Part shown: positions 20,931-31,123 of the stretch, piece by piece | Numbering within the stretch: position 1 is the stretch's first letter | Layout of the letters: every line of letters starts with the position of its first letter | Assembly (NCBI GenBank): GCA_022578965.1 | Contig: MU400855.1 | Span: forward strand, 1-31,123 | Direction of reading: 5' to 3' | DNA length: 31,123 bases | DNA from: Xylaria sp. FL1777 | Lineage: Eukaryota > Ascomycota > Sordariomycetes > Xylariales > Xylariaceae | Made by a program: the position numbers and the translations under genes | Notes under the pieces: model-generated | Databases searched by the model: none | What the model saw: the letters and a program-made list of their open reading frames with translations, nothing else | What the model was told of the DNA's origin: nothing

Positions 20931-21386
20931 AAATAAAATAAAGCATTAGCTTTTTTATTTAAAAACCTTTAAAAAATTAACTTTTTAATAAATTAAAGTG
21001 ATTTTTATTTAGTTTTTTATATATTTTAACTAGTTTTTTAATATATTATAGCTGAATTTAATATATATTATTACATAAGCTATTTATAATTAAATATAAA
21101 AAATACCTTTATTGGTTTTATATAATAATATATTTTTTTTAAATTTATTTCTTAAGGTTTAATTAAATATATTAATGAAAACCTTTTTTTTTCCCTTTAA
21201 AAAACTTAAAAATTAGTACTTTTAGTACTTTTAGTACTACTAAATTAGTCTTTAGTACTACTAAATACTAATTTAGTTTAGTACTTAGTGGTACTAATAC
21301 TAAATTAGTACTTAAACTTTAGTACTAATACTAATACTAATTTAGTACTACTAAAATTAGTCCTTATACTAAGTACTAATTTTTCA
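20931..21386 (-). mobile_element. MITE M, copy 3 (left half only)
   Basis: Read from 21386 leftward, this is the M left end with its terminus mutated (CAGCGTTGAAAAATTAGTAC for TAGGGTTGAAAAA...). It is followed by the internal part up to TTATTTAAATAAAATAAAG at about 20931, where it is fused to the inverted hAT segment. The right half of M is absent. The flank at 21387-21394 is TTATTATT. Confidence 0.8.
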
Positions 21387-21970
21387 ACGCTGTTATTATT
21401 GTTATTATTTATTATATTAATTATTTATTTAGTTTTTAATGAATTAATACACCTTTGGATACAAATTTATTGTTTAATGAATTAAACAATAATATTAATA
21501 CGGATACTTTAAATAAAAGCAATTCAAGTACTTTGGACTCTAAAAAGGAATTTTATTTAAATAATTTGTTAAGCAATAACGAACTAGAATATATTGTTTA
21601 TTTAAATGAAAATATTCTACCTAAAAAAGTAAGTTAAATATATATTATTATTTAAGTATAAACTAATTATTTTTATAAGTAAATTCATTAGAATACTAGA
21701 AAAATAATACTTTATGGTTTTTTATTTTATTAACTTTAGCTAGAAGATTTTTAGCTATATTAGTTACTTTAGCTTTAATTAAACGAGTTTTTTCCATTTC
21801 TAGTAATATAATTACTAAAAATAGAAATAAACTAAGTTTAAAAACGGTTAGTTAATTAACTTTATTAAAAAGTTAGAAAATTAAGAATTTAAATAAAGAA
21901 TTAATTAAAACTTTAGAAAGTGAAAATAAAAACCAAGAAGCTAAAGAACTAACAAAAAACAAGAAGTAAT
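21387..21970 (+). pseudogene. hAT transposase copy B, C-terminal segment
   Basis: The segment is the reverse-complement match of about 718-1300 of copy A. It starts inside the intron hit by MITE M and continues with the exon at 21455-21637 (MDTNLLFNELNNNINTDT...), which in copy A reads MDTNLSFDKLDNN. After the GTAAGT intron comes the dimerisation block at about 21737-21855 (ARRFLAI, RVFS, ITKNRNKLS). Stops replace Gln and Trp codons. It ends at the TAA at about 21968. Confidence 0.88.
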
Positions 21971-22069
21971 ATATATATATATATATAGCTGTTTTTTATT
22001 TTGTTATTAAATAATAAAAGCTTTTTCAGAATTAAAGTAAAGTAATAAAAACGTAGTTTTTACTTATAT

Positions 22070-22800
22070 AAAAGTTATAATTATAGCTATATAACTTGTT
22101 AAAATAATTTAATATAGAAGTTTTTTATAAACTAAAGTGCTAGTTATACTTTAATAAGTCATAAATTTTTCGAACATTAAAATACTAGCTAAATATAAAT
22201 AATAAAAAGTCAGTTTTAAAAGTATAATAATGTATATAAAAAACCATTTTAAAGTATATAAAAGTTGTAATTATAGCTATATAACTTGTTGAAATAATTT
22301 AATATCAAAGTTTTTTATAAACAAAAGTGCTAGTTACACTTTAATAAGTCATAAATTTTTGGAACATTTAAATACTAGCTAAATATAAATAATAAAAAGT
22401 CAGTTTTAAAAGTATAATAATATATATAAAAAACAATTTTAAAGTATATAAAAGTTGTAATTATAGCTATATAACTTGTTAAGATAATTTAATATCAAAG
22501 TTTTTTATAAACAAAAGTGCTAGTTATACTTTAATAAATCATAAATCTTTCGAAAATTGAAATACTAACTAAATATAAATAATAAAAAGTCAGTTTGTAA
22601 ACTAAAATAAAGTATAAAAAAAGAAGTTTTTAATTATATAAAGGCTATAATTATAGCATTATAATTTGCTAACATAATTTAAAGTTTAAATATTATATAA
22701 ACAAAAATACTAGTTATACTATAATAAGTTATTAATTCTTTAAAAATGAAAATACTAGCTAAATATAAAATATAAAAAACAATTTTAATAATATAATAAA
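22070..22800. repeat. 190-bp subterminal tandem repeats of hAT copy B (about 3.8 units)
   Basis: The AAAGTGC (last unit AAAATAC) landmark recurs at 22131, 22321, 22511 and 22701, exactly 190 bases apart. This is the same repeat as at 165-655 in reverse complement. The outermost unit is the most diverged. Confidence 0.85.
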
Positions 22801-22922
22801 CTATTAAAAAAATACTTTTTAACTATAAAAAAAATATTATATTATTTTAATAATTATATAAAATAAGTTAATAAATAGTTAATTTTATTATAAAAACTTT
22901 TATTATATTTAAAATATAAATT
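22801..22922. other. AT-only linker
   Basis: No gene or repeat is recognised. It probably contains the outer end of hAT copy B. AAATTAACC at about 22918-22926 resembles a decayed TTAACCCTA terminus but is not conclusive. Confidence 0.35.
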
Positions 22923-25900
22923 AACCTTTTTTTAAATTCTTTATACTTAACTATAACTTTGTAAGTTCAAGCTTAATTATTAAATAATTAAGATTGCTAG
23001 AATTAGTGTAGTAATTTTTATTCATTAAATAGGTTGCACTTTATTTGCGAAATGCAAATATAACAAAAAAGGGAAAAATGGTATTAAATAACTTATTTGT
23101 TAAAAACGTAATTAATGCGCTATTAAAACTTACTAGCAATGCAATTATAATATAGTAGCGTTTTAACAAAAAACATAAAGCTAATAGACTTTTTAATATA
23201 TAAAAAATAGTTAATAAAATTGTAAAACTAGTACTATAGCTGCTAATAGAAAAAAAAATAGCAAAAAGAATTTTTTTTTAAAAAAACGCAAAAAAAGCAC
23301 AAATAATATATATGTTAAAAAAAGCTTAAAAAAGCTAATAAAGCATAAAGCTTAACAATAAAAATAACTTTAATATATTTATAACTTATTATAACTTAAA
23401 TACTGCTATAAAAGCTAACTAAAAAAGCGTTAAAAATACTATTTAAAAGCTTTTTTAATAAACTTTATTAAACGTAAACACGTTAAAATTTTAAGCATAA
23501 ATAATAGCTTTATAGCTAGCTTATAATAATAAAGCAATACTATTTAAGCAAAACAAAAAAGTATTAATTAAAGTTAAAAAATAAGCTAATAACTTTAAAA
23601 ATAAAATATTAGCTAATATTATTAAAGCAGTAAATATAATATTTATAAGTAGTAATATAATTACTGCTAAAAAGCTATATAATAAAAACATAGTGATTAT
23701 TTTTAAAAAAGCAGTACTTTAAAAAGCTAAAAAAAAAAAATAAATTATAAAAGCTTTTAAAAAAAAGTTAAAAGTATAACAAAAAAAAATAGCGCTAATA
23801 GTAAAAAGTATTTTAGCAAAATGTATTAAAGCAATATATTTAAACAAAAATTTATTATAGTTATTATATAATAAATATTTTAAAGTTATAAAATGTAAAA
23901 AAATGCTGCTTAAAAACATAAAAGCTAAATTTATAGCAATATTGCTATATATAAGCAATATAATAGCAGCTAAAATAATATATAATAATAACTTTTTATA
24001 AAAAGTTTAGCTATTTAATTATAAACTTTTTACTATAAAGCTTAAAATTATATAGTGCTTTAATTGCTATAAATATAAACATATAGCTAAATATTACTGC
24101 AAAAACTTAAAATATAGCTATTGTTTAGCTTTAAAGCCTTAAAAAAAAAAAAAAGCTGCTTAGTAAAAACGCAAAAAATAAAGCAAAAATGTATAAACTA
24201 CAGAAAAACAGACATAATATAAAATAAAGCTTGCTAAAAAGAAATTAAACAAAAAAATAAAGCAAAAGCAATATATATATTATAACTTAAAAGCTTTTAA
24301 AGTATTAAAAAAGCATTAATAATAAGCAAAAAAATAAACAAAAATAGTTTAAAAATGCTAATAGCATTAGCATTTATATAGCTAAATAAAAAAAAATTAC
24401 TAGCAAAAAAATAACAAACTAGCAATACAAATAAAAACTTATTTTTGTTAACTTAATAATATATAATATTGCTTTTTAAAACATTATAAGATTTAAAAAC
24501 AATATAGCATGCATGCTATAAAATAATAGCTTTAATTATATAATAGTTTAAAAGCTAGTAATTAATAAATATAGCAATATATATTGCTTTAGTAATAATA
24601 GCTACTAAATTATTTAATTAAAAGGTAAAGCTATATTATATATAAATAAAAAAATTGCAATAAAAACGCTAACAAAAAACGTTAATAAAAACTAAGCAAA
24701 AATTATAATAAACAATAATAATTTAATAATAACTTTATAATTAATATATTTGCTAAATTAAAAAAAAATAATATAATATAGTTTAATTTAAAAATATATA
24801 TAAAGCAAGCAAGCTAAAAAAACGCTATATATTTATAAATAACTTTAATTTTTATTATTTATTATAAAACTTAAAAAGCAAAAAAAGCTAAAAAGCAAAT
24901 AAACTACTTAAGTTTATTATATAATAAGATTTTATATTAGCTATTTTTTAAAAAAAAATAACTAAAATAAAATATAAATAAAAAAGCTTAATAATAAACT
25001 TAGTATAAATATTTAATAATTTAATTATTATTTATTAAAAAAATTTAAAATAGTTAAGTTTAAACTATAAAGCATTAAAAATTATAATTAATTTAAAAGC
25101 AGCTTTATAAAAATATTTAAAAAAAGCAAAAAAATAAAACTAGCTTAAACTAAACAAAAATAAAGTAGCTATAAAAACAAAAGCTATTATTACAAAAACA
25201 TATATGTTATATATATTTAATAAGCTAAATAATATTTTTAACTTTTTAATTTAACAACTAATAAAAATAGCAAATAAAACAACGCTTAAAAAAACTATAA
25301 AGAAAAAACACTAAGTATTATTTTAATAGTTTTTAAAAGTAGTTAAAACAAAAAAAAAAGCAAAACAAGCATACTATAAATTTTAAAGCAAAAAAACTAA
25401 AGCAGCATAATAAGCTTTTTAAAAAAAAAAAAAAGCTTTTAATAATAAAGTAAAAAAAGCATAAAAACGCAGCTAAAAACAAGCATTTATAAAAATATTT
25501 AAAAATTTTAAAATATTATAAAGCTTAGCTAAATAAGCAAAGTTTGCTTATAAGCTAGCTTTAAAAATTATTGCAATTTTATTACTAAAATAAACAAAAA
25601 ATAAGCTGCTTTTTATTAATACTTTTAAAAAAAAAACAGGTTTATTAGCAAAACGCTTTTTTTTTATACTATTAGTAAACTTATTTAATATACTTAAAAA
25701 AAACTTAACTTATAATAACTATTAAAAGTTTATAGTTAATATTAATATAAAAAAAAATATATAATATTGCTAATATAAAAGTTAATACTATAAAAAGCGC
25801 TAAAAAATAACTTATTATTTAATAGCTTTTTTAAAGCTTATAAATTTACTTTAGCAAAAAAAATAATAATACTATATATTGCTAACTTTTTATTAAAGTA

Positions 25901-26236
25901 TTATTTAATATAATTTAAGCAAACAAAAGTAATAATTATATTTAAACTTAAAAAGTTAAAAAAAACTAAAAAAACAGCTAAAAAGTAGCGCTTTATTATA
26001 TTTATTTATATAATAAAAAAAGTGCTAAAAAAAAAGCTATATTATTATATAACAAATGTAATTAAGCAAAAAAGTTTTTTATTAAATAACTAAATAAGCA
26101 ATAAATAAAACAAATTAATAAATATAGCTATTAAACTAATATTAAAAATAGCAAAAAAAATAATTAGCAAAAAAAACATAGCATTTTTGCTATAATTAAA
26201 CATTATAAAAGCTTTTAATATTATTAACAAAAAAAG
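22923..26236 (+). mobile_element. Tad-like LINE, 3'-truncated, tandem unit 1
   Basis: First of two head-to-tail units with a spacing of exactly 3,312 bases. It starts with a 5' leader containing the palindrome CTTAATTATTAAATAATTAAG (22971-22991). An ORF1-like frame opens at about 23089 (MVLNNLFVKNVINALLKLTS). At 24056-24190 it carries Cys/His knuckles seen as CFNCYKYKHIAKYYC and SYC. An endonuclease-sized interval follows, then the N-terminal part of a reverse transcriptase. The unit stops just past the first RT catalytic motif, so the rest of RT and any 3' tail are missing. It is heavily mutated and non-functional. Confidence 0.75.
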
Positions 26237-29200
26237 ACCTTTTTTGAATTTTCTATACTTAATTATAACTTTGTAAGTTTAAGCCTAATTATTAAATAAT
26301 TAAGATTACTAGAATTAACGTAGCAATTTTTACTTACTAAGTAAGTTACACTTTATTTGCAGAGTACAAATATAATAAAAAATAAAGAAATAGTATTAAA
26401 CAACTTATTTGTTAAAAACGCAACTAATATGCTATTAAAACTTACTAGTAATACAATTATAATATAGCAGCGTTTTAATAAAGAACGCAAAACTAATAAA
26501 CTTTTTAGTATATAAAAAATAGTTAATAAAATTATAGAATTAATACTACAGCTGCTAATAGAAGAAAAAATAGCAGAAAAAATCTCTTTTTAAAAAAACG
26601 TAAAAAGGGCATAAATAGCACATATGTTAAAAAAAGCCCGGAAAAGCTAGCAAAGCATAAAGCTTAATAACAAAAACAACTTTAATATATTTATAATCTG
26701 TTATAACTTAAATGCTGCTATAAAAGCTAACTAAAAAAGCGTTAAAAATACTATTTAAAGGCTTTTTTAATAAACTTTATTAAATGTAAATACGCTAAAA
26801 TCTTAAGCATAAGTAGTAGCTTTATAGCTAGCTTGCAATAATAAAGCAGTACTATTTAAACAAAACAAAAAAGTGCTAATTAAAGTTAAAAAACAAACTA
26901 ACAACTTTAAAAATAAAACACTAGCTAATATTATTAAAGCAATAAATATAGCGCTTATAAGCAGTAATATAATTACTGCTAAAAAACTATATAGCAAAAA
27001 CATAATAATTATTTTTAAAAAAGCAATGCTTTAAAAAGCTAAAAAAAAAAAATAAATTATAAAAGCTTTTAGGAAAAAGTTAAAAGTATAATAAAAAAAA
27101 GCAGCACTAATAATAAAAAGTATTTTAGCAAAACGTATTAAAGCAATATACTTAAATAAAAACTTATTGTAGCTATTATGCAGTAAATATCTTAAAGTTA
27201 TAAAATGCAAAAAAATGCTGTTTAAAAACGCAAAAGCTAAATTTGCGTTAATATTATTATATATAAGTAGCGTTACAATAACTAAAACAATATATAAAAA
27301 CAGCTTTTTATAAAAAGTTTAGCTGTTTAACTATAAACTTTTTGCTATAAAGCTTAAAGTTATGCAGTGGTTTAATTGCTATAAATATAAATATATAACT
27401 AAATATTGCTACAAAAACTTAAAGTATAATTATTGCTTAGCTTTAAAGCACTTAAAAAATAAAAAAAGCTGCTTAATAAAAACGTAAAAAGTAAAGCAAA
27501 AATGCATAAATTGCAAAAAAACATATATAGCATAAAATAAAGCTTGCTAAAAAGAAGTTAAACAAAAAAACAAAGCAAAAGCAATATATATATTATAACT
27601 TAAAAGCTTTTAAAGTGCTAAAAAAGCAGTAGTAATAAGCAAAAAAATAAATAAAAGTAATTTAAAAATGCTAATAGTATTAGCATTTATAAAGCTAAAT
27701 AAAAGAAAATCACTAGCAAAAAAACAGCGAACTAGCAATATAAACAAAAATTTATTTTTATTAACTTAATAATATACAATATTGCTTTTTAAAATATTGC
27801 AAGATTTAAAAACAACATAGCGCATATATTACAAAATAACAGCTTTAATTATATAGCAGTTTAAAAGCTAATAATTAATAAATATAGCAATATATATTGC
27901 TTTAGTAGTAATAACTATTAAGTTATTTAGTTAAAAAGCAAAGCTATACTATATATAAACAAAAGAATTGCAATAAAAATATTAGCAAAAAACACTAGTA
28001 AAAACTAAGCAAAAGTTATAATAAACAGTAGTAATTTAGCAGTAATTTTATAGTTAATATACTTGTTAAATTAAAAAAAAACAGTTTAGCGCAGTTTAAT
28101 TTAAAAAATATATAAAGTAAGCAAGCTAAAAAAACGCTATATATTTATAAGTAATTTTAACTTTTATTACTTATTATAGGACTTAAAAAGCAAAAAAAGC
28201 TAAAAAGCAAATAAACTGCTTAAGTTTACTACATAATAAGATTTTATATTAGCTATTTTTTAAAAAAAAATAACTAAAATAAAGCACAAATAAAAAAGCT
28301 TAATAATAAACTTAGTATAAATGTTTAGCAACTTAGCTATTATTTACTAAAAAAACTTAAAATAGCTAAGTTTTAATTATAAAGCACTAAAAGTTATAAT
28401 TAATCTAAAAGTAGCTCTATAAAAATACTTAAAAAAAAACAAAAAAATAAAACTAGCTTAAATTAAACAAAAATAAAATAGCTGCAAAAGCAAAAGCTAT
28501 TATTACAAAAACATATACGCTACATATACTTAGCAAACTAAATAATACTTTTAACTTTTTAATTTAGCAACTAATAAAAATAGCAAATAAAATAACGCTT
28601 AAAAAAACTATAAAAAAGGAACACTAAGTATTACTTTAGTAGTTTTTAGAAGTAATTAAAACAAAAAAAAAAGCAAAACAAGCGTATTGCAGATTTTGAA
28701 GTAAAAAAACTAAAGCAACGTAGCAAACCTTTAAAAAAAAAAAAAGGTTTTAATAATAAAGTAAAAAAAGCGCAAAAACATAGCTAAAAATAAGCATTTA
28801 TAAAAGTATTTAAAGATTTTAAGTTATTATAAAGCTTAGCTAAATAAGCAAGGTTTGCTTATAAGCTAGCTTTAAAAGTTATTATAATTTTACTACTAAA
28901 ACAAACAAAAAATAAGCTGCTTTTTATTAATACTTTTTAAAAAAAAACAGCTTTACTAATAAAACGCTTTTTTTTTATACTACTAATAAACTTATTTAAT
29001 ATACTTAAAAAAAACCTAACTTATAATAACTACTAAAAGTTTATAATTAATATTAATACAAAAAAAAAAAACATAATATTGCTAATATAAAAGTTAGCAT
29101 TATAAAAAGCGCTAAAAAATAACTTGCTATTTAATAGCTTTTTTAAAGCTTATAAACTTACTTTAGCAAAAAAAATAATAATACTATGTATTACTAGCTT

Positions 29201-29548
29201 TTTACTAAAGTATTACTTAGTGCAATTTAAGCAAACAAAAGTAATAATTATACTTAAACCTAAAAAGTTAAAAAAAATTAAAAAAATAGCTAAAAAGTAG
29301 CGCTTTATTATGTTTATTTGCATAGTAAAAAAAATGCTAAAAGAAAAGCTATACTACTACATAGCAAAAGTAACTAAGCAGGAAAATTTTCTGCTAAATA
29401 ATTAAATAAGTAATAAACAAAACAAGTTAATAAACATAGCTATTAAACTAGTATTAAAAATAGCAAAAAAAGCAATTAATAAAAAAAGCATAACGTTTTT
29501 ACTATAGCTAAATATTATAAAAGCTTTTAATATTATTAACAAAAAAAA
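26237..29548 (+). mobile_element. Tad-like LINE, 3'-truncated, tandem unit 2
   Basis: Same content and length as unit 1. The ORF1-like frame begins at about 26389 (IVLNNLFVKNATNMLLKLTS) with a CAG kept where unit 1 has TAG. The zinc knuckles at 27368-27520 retain NC, YC and YNYC, and later KCINC. The RT N-terminus shows FKQTKVIIILKPKK at 29226-29267 and LNIIKAFNIINK at 29508-29544, where active enzymes have Asp in LD and FD. It then breaks off into unrelated sequence. The two units differ at many C/T and G/A sites in both directions, so each mutated separately after the duplication. Confidence 0.78.
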
Positions 29549-31123
29549 AATAATATATATTTTATAATAAAAAAGCTTTTTTTTTTAAATAGTTATATAA
29601 GTAAACTTTTTTATATTAAACTGTATAGTGCATTTTTGCTTTAATAAAGCAGTATTTTAGCTAATAGCGCTAAAAGCTAAAGTTTTTTAAAAATTTTTGC
29701 TTTTATTCTTTTTTTTCTTTTTATATATTTTAATACTTTATAATAACTTTATTATATACTAAAAGCTAATAATAGTTAGTTTTGCTAATAATACTAACTT
29801 TATTATAGTAAACCTAAATATAAAGCAAAACTATAAAGCTTTAAAAGCAGCATAAAAAACGTATAAAAGCTAAATAAAACAACATAAAATAAAGTTTATA
29901 TTGCAAAAAAGCAAATTAATGCATTTTTTTAATAGCAGAACAGCATTTTTGCAAATAATACACTTTTTTAATATAATAGTATACTTAAAAAATAGCGCAA
30001 AGTTTTTAAAAGTATAGTTTAATAAAAATATAAAATAAAAAAAACATTTAATAAAACTTAAAAAAAAACTAAGCATTTAATTATATATAGTAATTAAGCT
30101 ATAAAACTTTATATAAAGTAGTACTGTAGTAAAAACAAAGCAAATATATATTATAATAATATAAAGCACTTTAGTTTATAATGTAATAACTTAGCACAAA
30201 AACTTTAAAAAAAACAAAGCAAAAAGCATTGCTAACTTATTAGCAATAATTTAAAACAAATGCTTTAAATGTGTAGCTAAAGCTTTTAAAACAACTAAAA
30301 TAAAGCACTTAAAAAGTAAAATAAAAATTCTTTTTATTAACTTATATTTTAGCAGTAAAATAGCAGCTTATAAGTATTATATAAAAAGCTTAGTAGCTAA
30401 AAAATTAATTTAAAAAACAACAAAAAAAATCAGAAGTTTTATTTAAAACGTAAAAGCTTAAAAAGCTAAAAGCTAAACAAAAAGCAAGCTTATAAGCAAC
30501 AAAAAAAGCATAGCTAAAAAAAATCTAACGTTAGCTTTAAACTTCTAGCAAAAAAAGTAATTAAAAAAAAAAAAACTTAAAATTGCATTAAAAAAATTTA
30601 AATAAACAAATAAAGCTAAACTAAAACAAGCAATAACTACTTAATAATAACTAAACAAAAGCTTAGCAAAAATAAAGCCCTTAAAAAATATAGCAAATTA
30701 TTAAAGCATAAAGCAGCTATAATAATATAAATATGCATTAAAAAAATAAAACTAAAGGTGTTTTTATATAAAAAAAAGGTTTTAAGCTTTTTTATGCTTT
30801 TTTGCAAATATGCAAAAAAAAAAAAAACCTTTTAGCATATAATTTTATGTTATAATTTGCTAAAAAACAAAAAAAAGTAGCTATAAAAAAGCTTTATAAC
30901 TAAGCTACTATAAATTAACAAAAACTTATAACTAGCTATAAAAAAGCTTAAAGCTATAAGTAATATTATAAAGTAACTACTTACTACTAATAAAATAACA
31001 ATATATAATAAAGCAGTTAAAATAAAAAAAAAAAAAAAAAAAAAAAAAGCAAAAAATAAAGAAAAAAATAGAAAAAAAAGAAAAATTGATTTTTTAAAAT
31101 TTTTAAAAAAAAAAAAAAAAAAT
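29549..31123. other. Unidentified mutated sequence with A-rich end
   Basis: No intact frame is present. One plus-strand frame between about 29820 and 30740 reads as a Lys/Gln/Asn-rich protein once TAA/TAG codons are passed over. Its coiled-coil-like stretch (KVIKKKKLKIALKKFKQ, near 30550-30600) loosely recalls the C-terminal tail of fungal pogo-type transposases, but no catalytic motif is visible. From about 31020 the sequence is nearly pure A with a few G. This could be the 3' tail of a retroelement or low-complexity sequence; the window ends there. Confidence 0.4.

Noticed and set aside
23719..23958. Minus-strand open frame coding a hydrophobic, membrane-like protein
   Set aside because: It is the complement of the degenerate LINE ORF1. 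The Leu/Phe/Ile richness comes from A-rich sequence on the other strand, and the frame is not kept open in the second tandem unit.
26803..27003. Minus-strand hydrophobic frame in the second LINE unit
   Set aside because: It is a shadow of the LINE coding strand, and unit 1 has no equivalent start and stop.
29870..30076. Minus-strand Phe/Leu/Cys-rich frame
   Set aside because: It is explained by A-rich plus-strand composition. There is no domain, no start context and no conservation to compare.
29820..30740. C-terminal part of a pogo/Fot1-type transposase
   Set aside because: The resemblance rests only on Lys/Gln-rich, coiled-coil-like composition; no DDE motif is visible.
1..31123. Mitochondrial genome, suggested by the extreme AT content
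   Set aside because: There are no mitochondrial genes, rRNAs or tRNAs. The content is nuclear-type transposons with spliceosomal introns and chromodomain integrase.

Overview
The window is a gene-free, extremely AT-rich block of repeats, most likely from the nuclear genome of a filamentous ascomycete; I cannot name the genus. The evidence is a nest of degenerate transposons (a chromodomain Ty3/gypsy element, a Tad-like LINE, a hAT element and hAT-type MITEs) in which coding sequence is ruined by C-to-T and G-to-A transitions with few indels. That is the hallmark of repeat-induced point mutation (RIP). The best-preserved transposase also carries short GTAAGT...AG introns of 51-71 bases, as fungal genes do. 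I see no intact host gene, rRNA, tRNA or CRISPR array.

Layout. 1-164: end of a hAT-type MITE ('M') running off the left edge. 165-655: 190-bp subterminal repeats of hAT copy A. 720-3527 (minus): intron-containing hAT transposase, copy A. 3570-5450: four kinds of tandem repeat. 5451-6196: another MITE-like element whose end resembles that of M. 6222-13867: a complete LTR retrotransposon with 469-bp LTRs, a 5-bp target duplication (TATTA), pol in one indel-free frame from reverse transcriptase to chromodomain, and an antisense reading frame in its 3' region. 13873-16830: heavily mutated, unidentified. 16835-22850: hAT copy B, broken and partly inverted by M copies, one of which carries a 2.2-kb insertion. 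22923-29548: two head-to-tail 3,312-bp units of a Tad-like LINE, both ending inside the reverse transcriptase. 29549-31123: unidentified and mutated, ending in A-rich sequence.

Nothing here looks able to encode a working protein. The visible catalytic residues of the gypsy integrase and reverse transcriptase, and the first acidic residue of the hAT transposase, are changed by G-to-A steps. The most informative parts are the rearrangement record at 17493-21394 (an inversion explained by recombination between two oppositely oriented MITEs), the complementary pattern of mutation in the two LTRs, the antisense frame at 12794-13319, and the tandem 3'-truncated LINE units.
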